10,846 nucleotides of DNA from Stramenopiles sp. TOSAG23-2 (taxonomy: Eukaryota; Sar), in the NCBI GenBank assembly GCA_900128395.1, contig LT649984.1:1-10846 (forward strand), written 5' to 3'. Below the pieces are notes generated by a model that had not been told where the DNA came from, made no database searches, and was given only the letters and a program-made list of their open reading frames with translations. The number at the start of each line of letters is the position of its first letter. Positions within the stretch are counted from its first letter, which is position 1. Positions 1 through 6,678 of this stretch are shown here, in pieces. Both the position numbers and the translations under genes were made by a program.

Positions 1-2
1 GT

Positions 3-266
3 GGTGGTAGTGGTTTTGGTGCTGTTAGCAGTAATAATAATGGAGGTGGTGGTGGCTTTGGAGGATTTGGTAGTTCAAATGCACCAAAACCGGTTGACAT
101 GGGTGGTTTTGGTAGTGGAGGAGGATTCGGTAATAGCGATGGAAGCGATGCGAAATCAAATGGTCTTTCATTTGGTTCTGGTGCAGGATTTGGTAGTTCA
201 AATGCACCAAAACCAGTTGAAATGGGTGGTTTTGGTGGTTTTGGTGGTTTCGGTAACGAGAAATAA
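3..266 (+). CDS. C-terminal end of a Gly/Phe/Ser-rich repeat protein (partial)
   Basis: The reading frame beginning at base 3 is open from the window edge to a TAA at 264-266 and gives 87 residues. No start codon is visible because the gene begins outside the window. The product is very rich in Gly, Phe, Ser and Asn, with many GFG or GGFG motifs. A 17-residue unit beginning GFGSSNAPKPV occurs twice (residues 21-37 and 62-78). The two DNA copies (63-113 and 186-236) differ at only two positions in 51 bases, both at third codon positions; one of them changes Asp to Glu. This low-complexity tail resembles the disordered FG regions of nucleoporins or Gly-rich tails of RNA-binding or vesicle-adaptor proteins, but no folded domain is inside the window, so the family cannot be named. 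Frame 1 is also open here but gives a Val/Leu run from the same GGT repeats and is a shadow. The gene converges on the next one, 164 bases away. Confidence 0.7.
   Translation, partial: GGSGFGAVSSNNNGGGGGFGGFGSSNAPKPVDMGGFGSGGGFGNSDGSDAKSNGLSFGSGAGFGSSNAPKPVEMGGFGGFGGFGNEK
63..236 (+). repeat. Two near-identical 51-bp direct repeats
   Basis: Copies at 63-113 and 186-236 start 123 bases apart and encode the same 17-residue Gly/Phe-rich unit (Asp in the first, Glu in the second). The very low divergence suggests a recent duplication or ongoing gene conversion within the repeat domain. Confidence 0.75.
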
Positions 267-430
267 AAACTTTAAAATATATAATGCATATTTTAGTATA
301 CGAAGTTCGTATGATATTCATATTTTTATTTTTTTATTTTAATAATATATATATATTATTATATTTAATTATACTCGTATAAAAGATATAATATTAAATA
401 TAATATGATGTGGTTAAATTTTTTTTTATT
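267..430. other. Convergent intergenic spacer with short palindromes
   Basis: This is a 164-base AT-rich spacer between two converging stop codons, so it must hold both 3' ends. It contains a 15-base inverted repeat at 298-312 (ATACGAA, one central base, TTCGTAT), a second related motif ACTCGTAT at 373-380, and long runs of TA and T. No gene is visible. It probably holds both polyadenylation regions, although no individual signal can be picked out in such AT-rich sequence. Confidence 0.5.
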
Positions 431-3427
431 TTAACACAACATTTGTTCCACCATTCGTTTCATGAAAAATTTCTCACTTGAACTCAATTGATCACCACCG
501 GCTAAAAGCAATTTTGGTTTTGTACCAATCATATCCATAACATTTTCTTCTGGTATATTGTATTCATTTATTAAAACATCAACACTATGATTCAATTGTT
601 CTGGTGTAAACGACAATACTTTTGGCCATTTTTCAACCATTTTTGTTGTAAATTCACGGTCAATTTTTTTCTCAATCACAAACCAATTATACGAGTTAAT
701 AATCGTCTCTTCGTTGCATAGTAATAACAATGGTGCATCTTCAAATATCATCCCTAACTGTCGTTCAAGTATATTACAATGTTTACAGATGACATTTCCA
801 AGTGGTTTTAATTCATTTTCAACACTACGTGTTAAAAATTCTGGATATACTTCAACAATATTAGCCAGCCTTTGCTCTACACTAACTGGTTGTCTCCAAC
901 TTTTATCGCGTATTCCTAACCTACGTAACCAATCAAATGCAGGAAACAAAGTATTTTCTACATCTGCTTTTAAAAGTTCTGGATGTTTTATACAACACAT
1001 TTTAAAAACGGCATTATTATTTCTAGTGTCCATACCAGGTGTTATTATAGTTTCTTCCTTAGAAGACGATGATGAGGTCGCGTCGCTCTTGTTCTCTTCT
1101 TGATATGGATTGATTTTCACTTTTTCAATTAAAAATTGAAATACTTTTTCAATATTTAAATCTATTTCACCTGCTTTGTAATCTTGAATAAATCTACGAT
1201 ATGTTTCTACATTTGAACCTACTTCAACAACAAATTGAGGATCTTCCATTGTTGTCAATGCTTTTGCATGTGGCATTTTATTTATATGTTGATGTTCCAA
1301 TAAATGCAATGCAAATTTTACCCGTGGCTCTACACGTTGCTCAAAACTATAACATAAAATAATTGGATTTAAAAACAATATTTTTTCATTGTACAAACCA
1401 CCATGATACGATGTTAAAAATTCAATATTTTTTTGTATCCATTTTTCTGGATTCGGCCATGCAAATAAACCTTTGCATAATTTACTTGTTGGATCAATAT
1501 GATTTGCTTTTAAATAATCTACTAATGGCCTTACTTGCGTATCTGGATCGTAAGTTAATAATGTTGGAAAGCTTGAAACTAAATCACCACATTGTGCTTT
1601 ATCAAATCCAACAAATTCTAAGAAATCAAACATTCGCATTAAGATATCTGTATCTTTCAAAAATACAGGTAAATGTCCTTTAATAATTGCTAATATATTT
1701 ACATCATATTGTTGAAACAATTCAATTTTTTGATTTAAATCTTTTGTATTTTCAGTTAATATACGTGGGGAAGCTGCTAATAATGTATCCCATTTAAAAT
1801 TAGATGTATCCAATGTTATTGTTGTCAAATCATGTAAATAATCATACGTATGTTGCAGCTCTTGGACTGTGTAAAATAATAATTCTGGCGATCTTTTTAA
1901 AATTGCTTTCATTTTATTTGTTTGTTTAAAAATAGTTTTTAAATAATCATACGTATCATGTATTTCTATTTGCGATGCATCATCCACTATACTTAGAGAC
2001 AATTCTGGGCATTTTTTTTCCATTTGTTTAATTTCTTTCGATGTGAAATTTAAATCGTTTTTTAATATTTCAATTATGGAAATGGTTTGCATCTTTGTTT
2101 TTTTCGTTTTTTCAATTGTTGTAGATGTAGTCGTGGTAGTAGTAGGAGGAGGAGAAGAAGGAGCATCACTTTCTTTTAAATGATTATTTTTTGTAGTATC
2201 ATCATTTTCGTTTGTTGAATAAAGTGTTTCAAACATATTGAAAACATCATGATTTGCTGGAGTTGTTGTATTTATGGCTGACGACTCGTTCACCACATTG
2301 TTATTATGTTTATTATTATCATCCCCATTAAAATATGGTACATCACCTTGTATCGATGCTCTTAACATTCTACGTTCCATTGTATCTGGCATATCTAAAG
2401 TTGTTGCACGATGTAACATACGCATATTATCCCATATTAACATATCACCAGGATTATTCCATTGAAAAAATTCACAAAATGGACTATGTTCATATTCTTC
2501 TTCTATGTTGTTGTTGTTATTATTATTATTATTATTATTATTAGTATTGTTGCTGTTGTTACTACTTTCTAAAAATACATGCCAATTGTGTCCAAACATA
2601 TGATTATAAAGACGTGTTAATAATTGATTACTAACATCTAAATTTACTGGTGTTTTACCATCTGGTAATATTAAACGAGTTGTATAACATGGATTCACAT
2701 ATATAGATAACCGTTTTGAATGCGGATGTTCCCTTATTACCGGATGTATTGCTTTATATGATTTGTCTTCTTCTGTAGATATTTCATTAAAATGTGCTGG
2801 ATCTTTCATAATTGTCATTAAATCATTATTTTCCATTCCATATCCACCATTATGAGTTGAACTATGTTCAGCATATAAATTTAATATTCCATTTTTCAAA
2901 TCTAAAGGCAATGCATCATACGCATTTGCACCATCGCATAGCCATGTGCCAATACCAGGAACAGTTGCAGTTCTACCATCATTATATTTCACTAATGGCA
3001 AGCCAACTGCATATAATGCCGTTGCTGCAGCCGGTTTATCATTGTATGAATTATCAGAATGCCAATGGTCGGAACCTCGTGGTTGTGATGGTTTTTGCGT
3101 TTCTTTTGATGACGGTATTATTTTTCTGCCTTTTGTATTATATAATTGAACACACGCACCTTGTTCATTGACAGGAACAAGCGGTTTCTTATTTCCAAAA
3201 TGTTTCACTAAATCTTCAAATTGATTAGCAGCTTGTAAATTCATCGAACGAAAAGATACTGCACCATGTTCTGCTAATAATATTTGCAATTCTTCAACGG
3301 AAACATCAGTTGTACAGGTATGAACGTTTCTATTAAAATGGTGATGATAAGTTCGTTGTATATTGTTCTTGATAATAATACGACGACGTAAAGGTAGGTA
3401 GGTCTTTTTATAATAATATCGTATCAT
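431..3427 (-). CDS. Fusion protein: TauD/TfdA-type Fe(II)/2-oxoglutarate dioxygenase domain plus mTERF-like repeats
   Basis: One uninterrupted 998-codon frame runs from ATG (3425-3427) to TAA (431-433). Residues 1-38 are rich in Arg, Lys, Tyr and Ile with almost no acidic residues, like a mitochondrial presequence. Residues ~42-365 match the TauD/TfdA dioxygenase pattern. They include HWHSDNSY with the metal pair His123 and Asp125, then TALYAVGLP, a DGANAYDALP stretch, HPVIREHP, and the distal motif WDNMRMLHRA with metal ligand His339 and likely 2-oxoglutarate-binding Arg356. This family couples oxidation of a small organic substrate to 2-oxoglutarate decarboxylation; the substrate here is unknown. 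A poly-Asn insert lies at ~290-307. A Thr/Pro/Lys-rich linker (~405-445) leads to about ten helical mTERF-like repeats (~450-985) with the recurring P-x-LL pattern (CPELSL, SPELLF, SPRILT, FPTLLT, HPELLK, YPEFLT, WPKVLS, KPKLLL). mTERF proteins bind organellar nucleic acid and act in transcription, translation or ribosome assembly. The fusion is seen directly; the organellar role is inferred. An in-frame intron in the linker cannot be fully excluded. Confidence 0.85.
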   Translation of the reverse strand: MIRYYYKKTYLPLRRRIIIKNNIQRTYHHHFNRNVHTCTTDVSVEELQILLAEHGAVSFRSMNLQAANQFEDLVKHFGNKKPLVPVNEQGACVQLYNTKGRKIIPSSKETQKPSQPRGSDHWHSDNSYNDKPAAATALYAVGLPLVKYNDGRTATVPGIGTWLCDGANAYDALPLDLKNGILNLYAEHSSTHNGGYGMENNDLMTIMKDPAHFNEISTEEDKSYKAIHPVIREHPHSKRLSIYVNPCYTTRLILPDGKTPVNLDVSNQLLTRLYNHMFGHNWHVFLESSNNSNNTNNNNNNNNNNNNIEEEYEHSPFCEFFQWNNPGDMLIWDNMRMLHRATTLDMPDTMERRMLRASIQGDVPYFNGDDNNKHNNNVVNESSAINTTTPANHDVFNMFETLYSTNENDDTTKNNHLKESDAPSSPPPTTTTTTSTTIEKTKKTKMQTISIIEILKNDLNFTSKEIKQMEKKCPELSLSIVDDASQIEIHDTYDYLKTIFKQTNKMKAILKRSPELLFYTVQELQHTYDYLHDLTTITLDTSNFKWDTLLAASPRILTENTKDLNQKIELFQQYDVNILAIIKGHLPVFLKDTDILMRMFDFLEFVGFDKAQCGDLVSSFPTLLTYDPDTQVRPLVDYLKANHIDPTSKLCKGLFAWPNPEKWIQKNIEFLTSYHGGLYNEKILFLNPIILCYSFEQRVEPRVKFALHLLEHQHINKMPHAKALTTMEDPQFVVEVGSNVETYRRFIQDYKAGEIDLNIEKVFQFLIEKVKINPYQEENKSDATSSSSSKEETIITPGMDTRNNNAVFKMCCIKHPELLKADVENTLFPAFDWLRRLGIRDKSWRQPVSVEQRLANIVEVYPEFLTRSVENELKPLGNVICKHCNILERQLGMIFEDAPLLLLCNEETIINSYNWFVIEKKIDREFTTKMVEKWPKVLSFTPEQLNHSVDVLINEYNIPEENVMDMIGTKPKLLLAGGDQLSSSEKFFMKRMVEQMLC
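2507..2562. repeat. (ATT)n/(GTT)n microsatellite inside the dioxygenase domain
   Basis: A run of TTA/TTG trinucleotides on the plus strand encodes the Asn-rich stretch at residues ~290-307 of the minus-strand fusion protein. It falls between the NWHVFLESS segment and the WNNPGDMLIWDN segment, so it sits in a loop just before the distal metal ligand. It is likely length-polymorphic. Confidence 0.85.
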
Positions 3428-3872
3428 GATTGTTATCTTTCTTTATGATTATATGTTGTACTTTTGTTTCTTTTGAGATCTTCCTTGCCATAAAATCTTT
3501 TTCTTATTATAGATTCGTCTATTATTATTGTAGTGTGTATATACATTAGTTTTGTATGATATCTAAAATTAGACCAAACAATATATATATCTTTTTTTTG
3601 TATATCTTCATACTTCATACTGTACTTCATACTGTGTAGTGCTATTTTAATATAAAAAATATCTTTATCCCTTGAACTTTAATAATTTAACTTCGGTGCA
3701 AACTGGCAAACGTGCAAACCAGCAAACTGGCCAAAGAGCATCAGAGCACCCAGAGGTCGGAGTTAAGGTTTCCTGAGTAAGGTCGGAGATCAACATAGAG
3801 CATATAGAGGGGTTTACCAGTTTGAGGTGAGGCAAAACTCATTGATCTAAATTTAGCCACGGCGAGAGGAAG
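3428..3872. promoter_or_regulatory. Divergent promoter spacer
   Basis: These 445 bases separate two divergently transcribed genes and must contain both promoters and 5' leaders. The left part (3428-3690) is AT-rich with T runs and TATATAT at ~3582-3590. The right part (3691-3872) is clearly more GC-rich and repetitive and is listed separately. A 65-codon minus-strand frame at 3433-3630 has no protein-like composition and no recognisable motif, so it is not called. No specific TATA box can be distinguished from the background. Confidence 0.5.
3691..3872. repeat. GC-rich block with direct and inverted short repeats just upstream of the N/Q-rich gene
   Basis: This block differs in base composition from every other spacer in the window. 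GCAAACTGGC occurs at 3698-3707 and again at 3722-3731, and a related CAAACCAG lies between them at 3715-3722. An inverted, slightly diverged copy, GGTTTACCAGTTTG, lies at 3811-3824. AGGTCGGAG occurs at 3754-3762 and again at 3780-3788. AGAGCA recurs several times. It ends directly at the start codon of the next gene (AGGAAG before ATG), so it is probably the 5' leader. It could also be a remnant of a mobile element or a small structured RNA. No terminal inverted repeats or target duplication were seen. Confidence 0.5.
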
Positions 3873-5147
3873 ATGTCACCATATCCATCACAGACAACTA
3901 CAAATGTTTATTATCAAGTACCTATCCAACAACCAATGAAGAATGGTATGATGATTCCACCAACGAGTAAAAATCAACTACCGCCACCAAATATGATGCA
4001 ACAACCATTTAATAACAACGGTATGATGATGATGGTTCAAGCCCCAATGCAACAACAACAGCAAATGCCACAACAAATGCCACAAGCACCTGGCATGATG
4101 TACAATAGTTTACCACCACCTTCCGGCGGTTTCCCTAGGAATGGTGGTGGTGTACCACCTGTGCCTCCATTTGCATTTGAAAAAACACCGGAACTGTATG
4201 CAAACGGGCAACAATTACCACCACCACAACTTCAGCAACAGCAGCAGCAGCAACAACAACAACAACAATATGGTAATGGAAATAATAATTATAATAAACA
4301 ACAACCTATTAATAATAAAATGTCTTCTGTAAATAAGAATGGAATGAAAAAGAAAAAAAGGTCCAAGAAGCGTGGATTTAAATCTGGTTTTCGTGTTGTT
4401 GAACCAAGTGATTTTGAAGCAAGTGAATTTCAAGCACCAGAAAGTAAAGAAAGAGAACGACGACGTAAAGACAGATCAATACAAAACGATAAAGTTGCTA
4501 GACGTAATAATAATTCGAAATATCGTAACAACCGCGATGCTCGTAACAATAACAATGCGAATAGGAAAAACAAAAATAATAGTAATAGAATGATGCAACA
4601 ACAACAACCAGCGAATAATAGTAAACGTAATATGAATAAAAATAGAATGCAACAAAGAAATAAAAACAATAATACAAAAAAAGCATCAATAGCACATCCA
4701 AATAAACTTGTTAGTGATAGAAAATATAGGTCATCAAATAATAATAACAATTATTATAATAATAATGGAAATACTAATAGCTTGAAACCACAAAGGCCAT
4801 TAAGGCAAAAAGGTAACAACAACAATAGTTTATCAAATGGTCAAAAGTATAGAACAAGTCCACGACAAAGAAAAGTCCAACAATTAGCAAATAGTAGTAA
4901 AAAAAATAATAACAATGCCACCAATCAAAGAAACAATCCAAGATATGGTAAAAACTTTTCAAATAGATCACAAATAAAAGATCGAAGTAAGGACAGAGAT
5001 GAAAAACGAAGAAACAACAATGATAATAGAAACAATCGTCGTAGAAAGAATGTAGATGAAGTTGAGCCTAATAATCGTCGACGTGGTGGTGGAGGAAATC
5101 TTCGTAATAATAACAATAGGAGAAAAGTTGGAGGAAGAAGAAATTAA
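3873..5147 (+). CDS. Asn/Gln-rich, strongly basic, apparently disordered protein; possible RNA-binding/prion-like protein
   Basis: An uninterrupted 424-codon frame runs from ATG to TAA. I do not recognise the family. Residues 1-120 are Pro/Met/Gln-rich (MMQQPF, MMMMVQ, LPPPSGGF, PPVPPF). A 12-residue Gln tract lies at 121-132 (4233-4268), followed by Asn/Tyr. A basic cluster KKKKRSKKR at 159-167 looks like a nuclear localisation signal. It is followed by the only stretch of balanced, possibly folded or conserved sequence (GFKSGFRVVEPSDFEASEF, ~168-186) and then RERRRKDRS. Residues ~205-424 are a long Asn/Arg/Lys field ending with RRRGGGG and GGRRN, which resembles RGG-type RNA-binding tails. 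The overall picture is a prion-like N/Q region plus basic RGG-like tail, as in RNA-granule proteins. Nucleic-acid binding is inferred from composition only. It lies downstream of the GC-rich repeat block and converges on the Canopy-like gene. Confidence 0.75.
   Translation: MSPYPSQTTTNVYYQVPIQQPMKNGMMIPPTSKNQLPPPNMMQQPFNNNGMMMMVQAPMQQQQQMPQQMPQAPGMMYNSLPPPSGGFPRNGGGVPPVPPFAFEKTPELYANGQQLPPPQLQQQQQQQQQQQQYGNGNNNYNKQQPINNKMSSVNKNGMKKKKRSKKRGFKSGFRVVEPSDFEASEFQAPESKERERRRKDRSIQNDKVARRNNNSKYRNNRDARNNNNANRKNKNNSNRMMQQQQPANNSKRNMNKNRMQQRNKNNNTKKASIAHPNKLVSDRKYRSSNNNNNYYNNNGNTNSLKPQRPLRQKGNNNNSLSNGQKYRTSPRQRKVQQLANSSKKNNNNATNQRNNPRYGKNFSNRSQIKDRSKDRDEKRRNNNDNRNNRRRKNVDEVEPNNRRRGGGGNLRNNNNRRKVGGRRN
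4233..4268 (+). repeat. CAG/CAA tract encoding 12 Gln
   Basis: Twelve consecutive Gln codons mix CAG and CAA. The mixture limits slippage and suggests that the protein tract, rather than a pure DNA microsatellite, is maintained. Confidence 0.8.
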
Positions 5148-5427
5148 ATTTTTTTCTAGAGAGATTTTTACAATATTTATCACACCACTAACATTTTACT
5201 GTTGTACGTTTTTGTACACACGAAAAGTCGTACGAGAGCGTAAAATTTTATAAAATTCGTACACGAGTAAATATATTTTATTACAAGTCACACATATGTG
5301 AAGACAGTTTTAAACCATTAACATACCTCGCCACATATTTATATACACTCCCACCAAAAACACATAAATTTATAGACGACAATTCGTATATATAATACAT
5401 GATGGGCGCACTAATTGCCAGAGAGTT
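5148..5427. other. Convergent intergenic spacer with palindromes
   Basis: This 280-base spacer between converging stop codons carries a perfect 8-base palindrome TCGTACGA at 5228-5235 and a perfect 14-base palindrome AATTTTATAAAATT at 5244-5257. Further TTCGTA/ACGAGTA-type motifs lie at 5256-5269 and 5383-5389. No gene is supported. It most likely holds the two 3' ends. Confidence 0.45.
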
Positions 5428-6168
5428 TTATTTCTTCTTTTTCTTTTTCTTCCTCTTCTTCTTCTTCCTCTTTTTCTTCTTCTTTTTTTTCTTTTTCTCT
5501 GCAGAATTTTTATTCTTTTTCTTTTTTACATTCTTTCTTATAGGTGGTTCTCGTCCTTTGCAAGCATTTATTGTTTTGCAAAATTTAAAATCATCATTTG
5601 GTTCATGAATATAATCAGAACGAATATATTCTGTAATTTCGTCTTCATAATCTTCGACAAATATTTTACATCTGCTCATGATAGTTTCATTCATTTTTCC
5701 TTGTATCGGCACTGGTGTACACAATCCATATTTATCACATTGGTCCATATTTTCCGATGTTTTATATGTATTACATACTTGTTGTTGATCGAAAATATCC
5801 AATAGATGAGAATCTGATGTATGATAATTAATTTTTTTCCGTTCATCCATTCGCCATCCAACGGTTACTTCCATATCAACTGGTGTATTCTTCGAAGATT
5901 CTTTTAACTGACTTTTTACATGACTCACGTATGATCGACATACAGAGCATGCTAATGTCATCTCCTTTGCATTTAAAACTCTTAAATCCGCTATATACGA
6001 TGGACCATTACTCGTTTTTTTCACAGCTTTGACCGGAAGGGCTATTGACCTTTTTGTATCAATTTTTGTTTTTTTCTTCTTCGCATTTAATGATGATACT
6101 TGTAAACATAACAAAAATGTAATTAATAATAATTTGTGATTCATTCTTCTTATCATGTATACAAACAT
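5428..6168 (-). CDS. Canopy-like (saposin-fold, DUF3456-type) secretory-pathway protein with poly-Lys/Arg tail
   Basis: The frame stays open upstream to 6186, but that first codon is TTG. The in-frame ATG codons are at 6166-6168, 6154-6156 and 6142-6144. The outermost ATG gives 246 residues. The innermost (residue 9) begins the cleanest signal peptide, MNHKLLLITFLLCLQVSSLNA, and may be the true start. Residues ~66-205 match the Canopy pattern: C74-x2-C77 (TLACSVCRSYV), a charged VGWRMDER segment, YHTSDSHLLDIFDQQQVC (C132), SRCKIFVEDYEDEITEYIR (C167), then C197 and C203. These six Cys fit the disulphide set of the family; C144 and C150 are extra. Canopy proteins are ER-resident chaperone or co-chaperone factors in animals; the role here is inferred from that. 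The last 22 residues are only Lys and Arg (5431-5496), with no KDEL-like ER retention signal at the C-terminus. The gene converges on the N/Q-rich gene and diverges from the ankyrin-like gene. Confidence 0.8.
   Translation of the reverse strand: MFVYMIRRMNHKLLLITFLLCLQVSSLNAKKKKTKIDTKRSIALPVKAVKKTSNGPSYIADLRVLNAKEMTLACSVCRSYVSHVKSQLKESSKNTPVDMEVTVGWRMDERKKINYHTSDSHLLDIFDQQQVCNTYKTSENMDQCDKYGLCTPVPIQGKMNETIMSRCKIFVEDYEDEITEYIRSDYIHEPNDDFKFCKTINACKGREPPIRKNVKKKKNKNSAEKKKKKKKKKRKKKKRKKKKKKK
5431..5518. repeat. Polypyrimidine/polypurine tract encoding the Lys/Arg tail
   Basis: The plus strand is almost entirely T and C here apart from a short break near 5500-5506; the minus strand is a GAA/AAG/AGG tract. 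It encodes 22 Lys/Arg codons followed (towards the N-terminus) by a short Glu/Ala/Ser/Asn break and another Lys-rich stretch. Mixed AAG/AAA codons break up pure A runs. Such mirror-like purine tracts can form triplex DNA; that is inference. Confidence 0.7.
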
Positions 6169-6678
6169 ATAAACTAACACAATCAATATATATATATATA
6201 TATATAGAGAGCGTTAAACCGTTCGTTGTTTTTTTTTTGTTACTTACTATATATATATATTCACAAAATATAAATATGATTTATGTATTTGTTTTTTTCT
6301 TCCATATCACAATCTGTATCTTTTCATTATCGATATATTTTGTTGTTTTTATTATTATATATATACACGTACTTACATACTTTTCAATAATAATGGTATT
6401 ACCTGTGGTAGTATATAATAATAATAATCGAATATATAATATCTATATAATGGAAAAGATATGGATTAGTCGTTGTTTTTGTTTTTTTTTGTGGAAAAGA
6501 TAGAAGAAGAATAGTAGAAACATATTCATCACCGCAGGGAGTTAATATTTAAATATATACATTTCGCTTTCATAACCGTAAATAATATATATATATATAC
6601 ATATAATAAATATAATATTGTGTAAGTAAAAAAAAAATATTTTTTTTTTTGATTATACACATTGGACACACTGTAGAT
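6169..6678. promoter_or_regulatory. AT-rich divergent spacer with (AT)n repeats
   Basis: About 510 bases lie between the divergent Canopy-like and ankyrin-like genes. There are (AT)n tracts at ~6186-6206, 6248-6260 and 6582-6599, and T runs at 6229-6238 and 6641-6650. An 88-codon plus-strand frame (6237-6503) begins with TTG and is Ile/Phe/Tyr-rich translation of AT repeats, so it is not called. Both promoters must lie here, but no individual element stands out. Confidence 0.5.
6622..6676 (+). other. Candidate 55-nt intron in the 5' leader of the ankyrin-like gene
   Basis: GTAAGT at 6622-6627 is a perfect consensus 5' splice site. It is followed by A and T runs and a pyrimidine-containing stretch ending in CTGTAG at 6671-6676, two bases before the ATG at 6679. 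If used, splicing would shorten the leader without changing the protein. In AT-rich DNA this could be chance, and no other intron is needed elsewhere in the clear genes. Confidence 0.25.

Noticed and set aside
298-312. Resemblance of TATACGAAGTT to one arm of a loxP site
   Set aside because: Only a partial match to one arm, with no second arm at the correct spacing. It is better explained by the recurring TTCGTA motif in this genome's 3' flanks.
1-342. 113-codon plus-strand frame 1 (Val/Leu-rich) at the left edge
   Set aside because: It is the out-of-frame reading of GGT repeats. Frame 3 gives the sensible Gly/Phe-rich protein with conserved repeat units ending at 266.
3433-3630. 65-codon minus-strand frame upstream of the fusion gene
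   Set aside because: No recognisable motif, biased AT-rich composition and position in the 5' leader of the fusion gene. It could at most be an upstream ORF.
4600-4620. Possible ciliate-like code, suggested by TAA in frame between protein-like stretches near 10031
   Set aside because: The clear genes in the window end at TAA, TAG and TGA at sensible places with no internal in-frame TAA/TAG, so the standard code fits and the 10031 stop is better explained by decay or splicing.
4430-4750. Leu/Phe-rich minus-strand frame opposite the N/Q-rich gene
   Set aside because: It is the antisense shadow of Asn/Lys/Gln codons and has no independent support.
5399-5608. 69-codon plus-strand frame that is almost all Phe
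   Set aside because: It is the antisense of the poly-Lys tail of the Canopy-like gene.
6237-6503. 88-codon hydrophobic plus-strand frame resembling a membrane protein
   Set aside because: It starts at TTG and consists of translated AT repeats (Ile, Tyr, Phe); no convincing start or conserved pattern.
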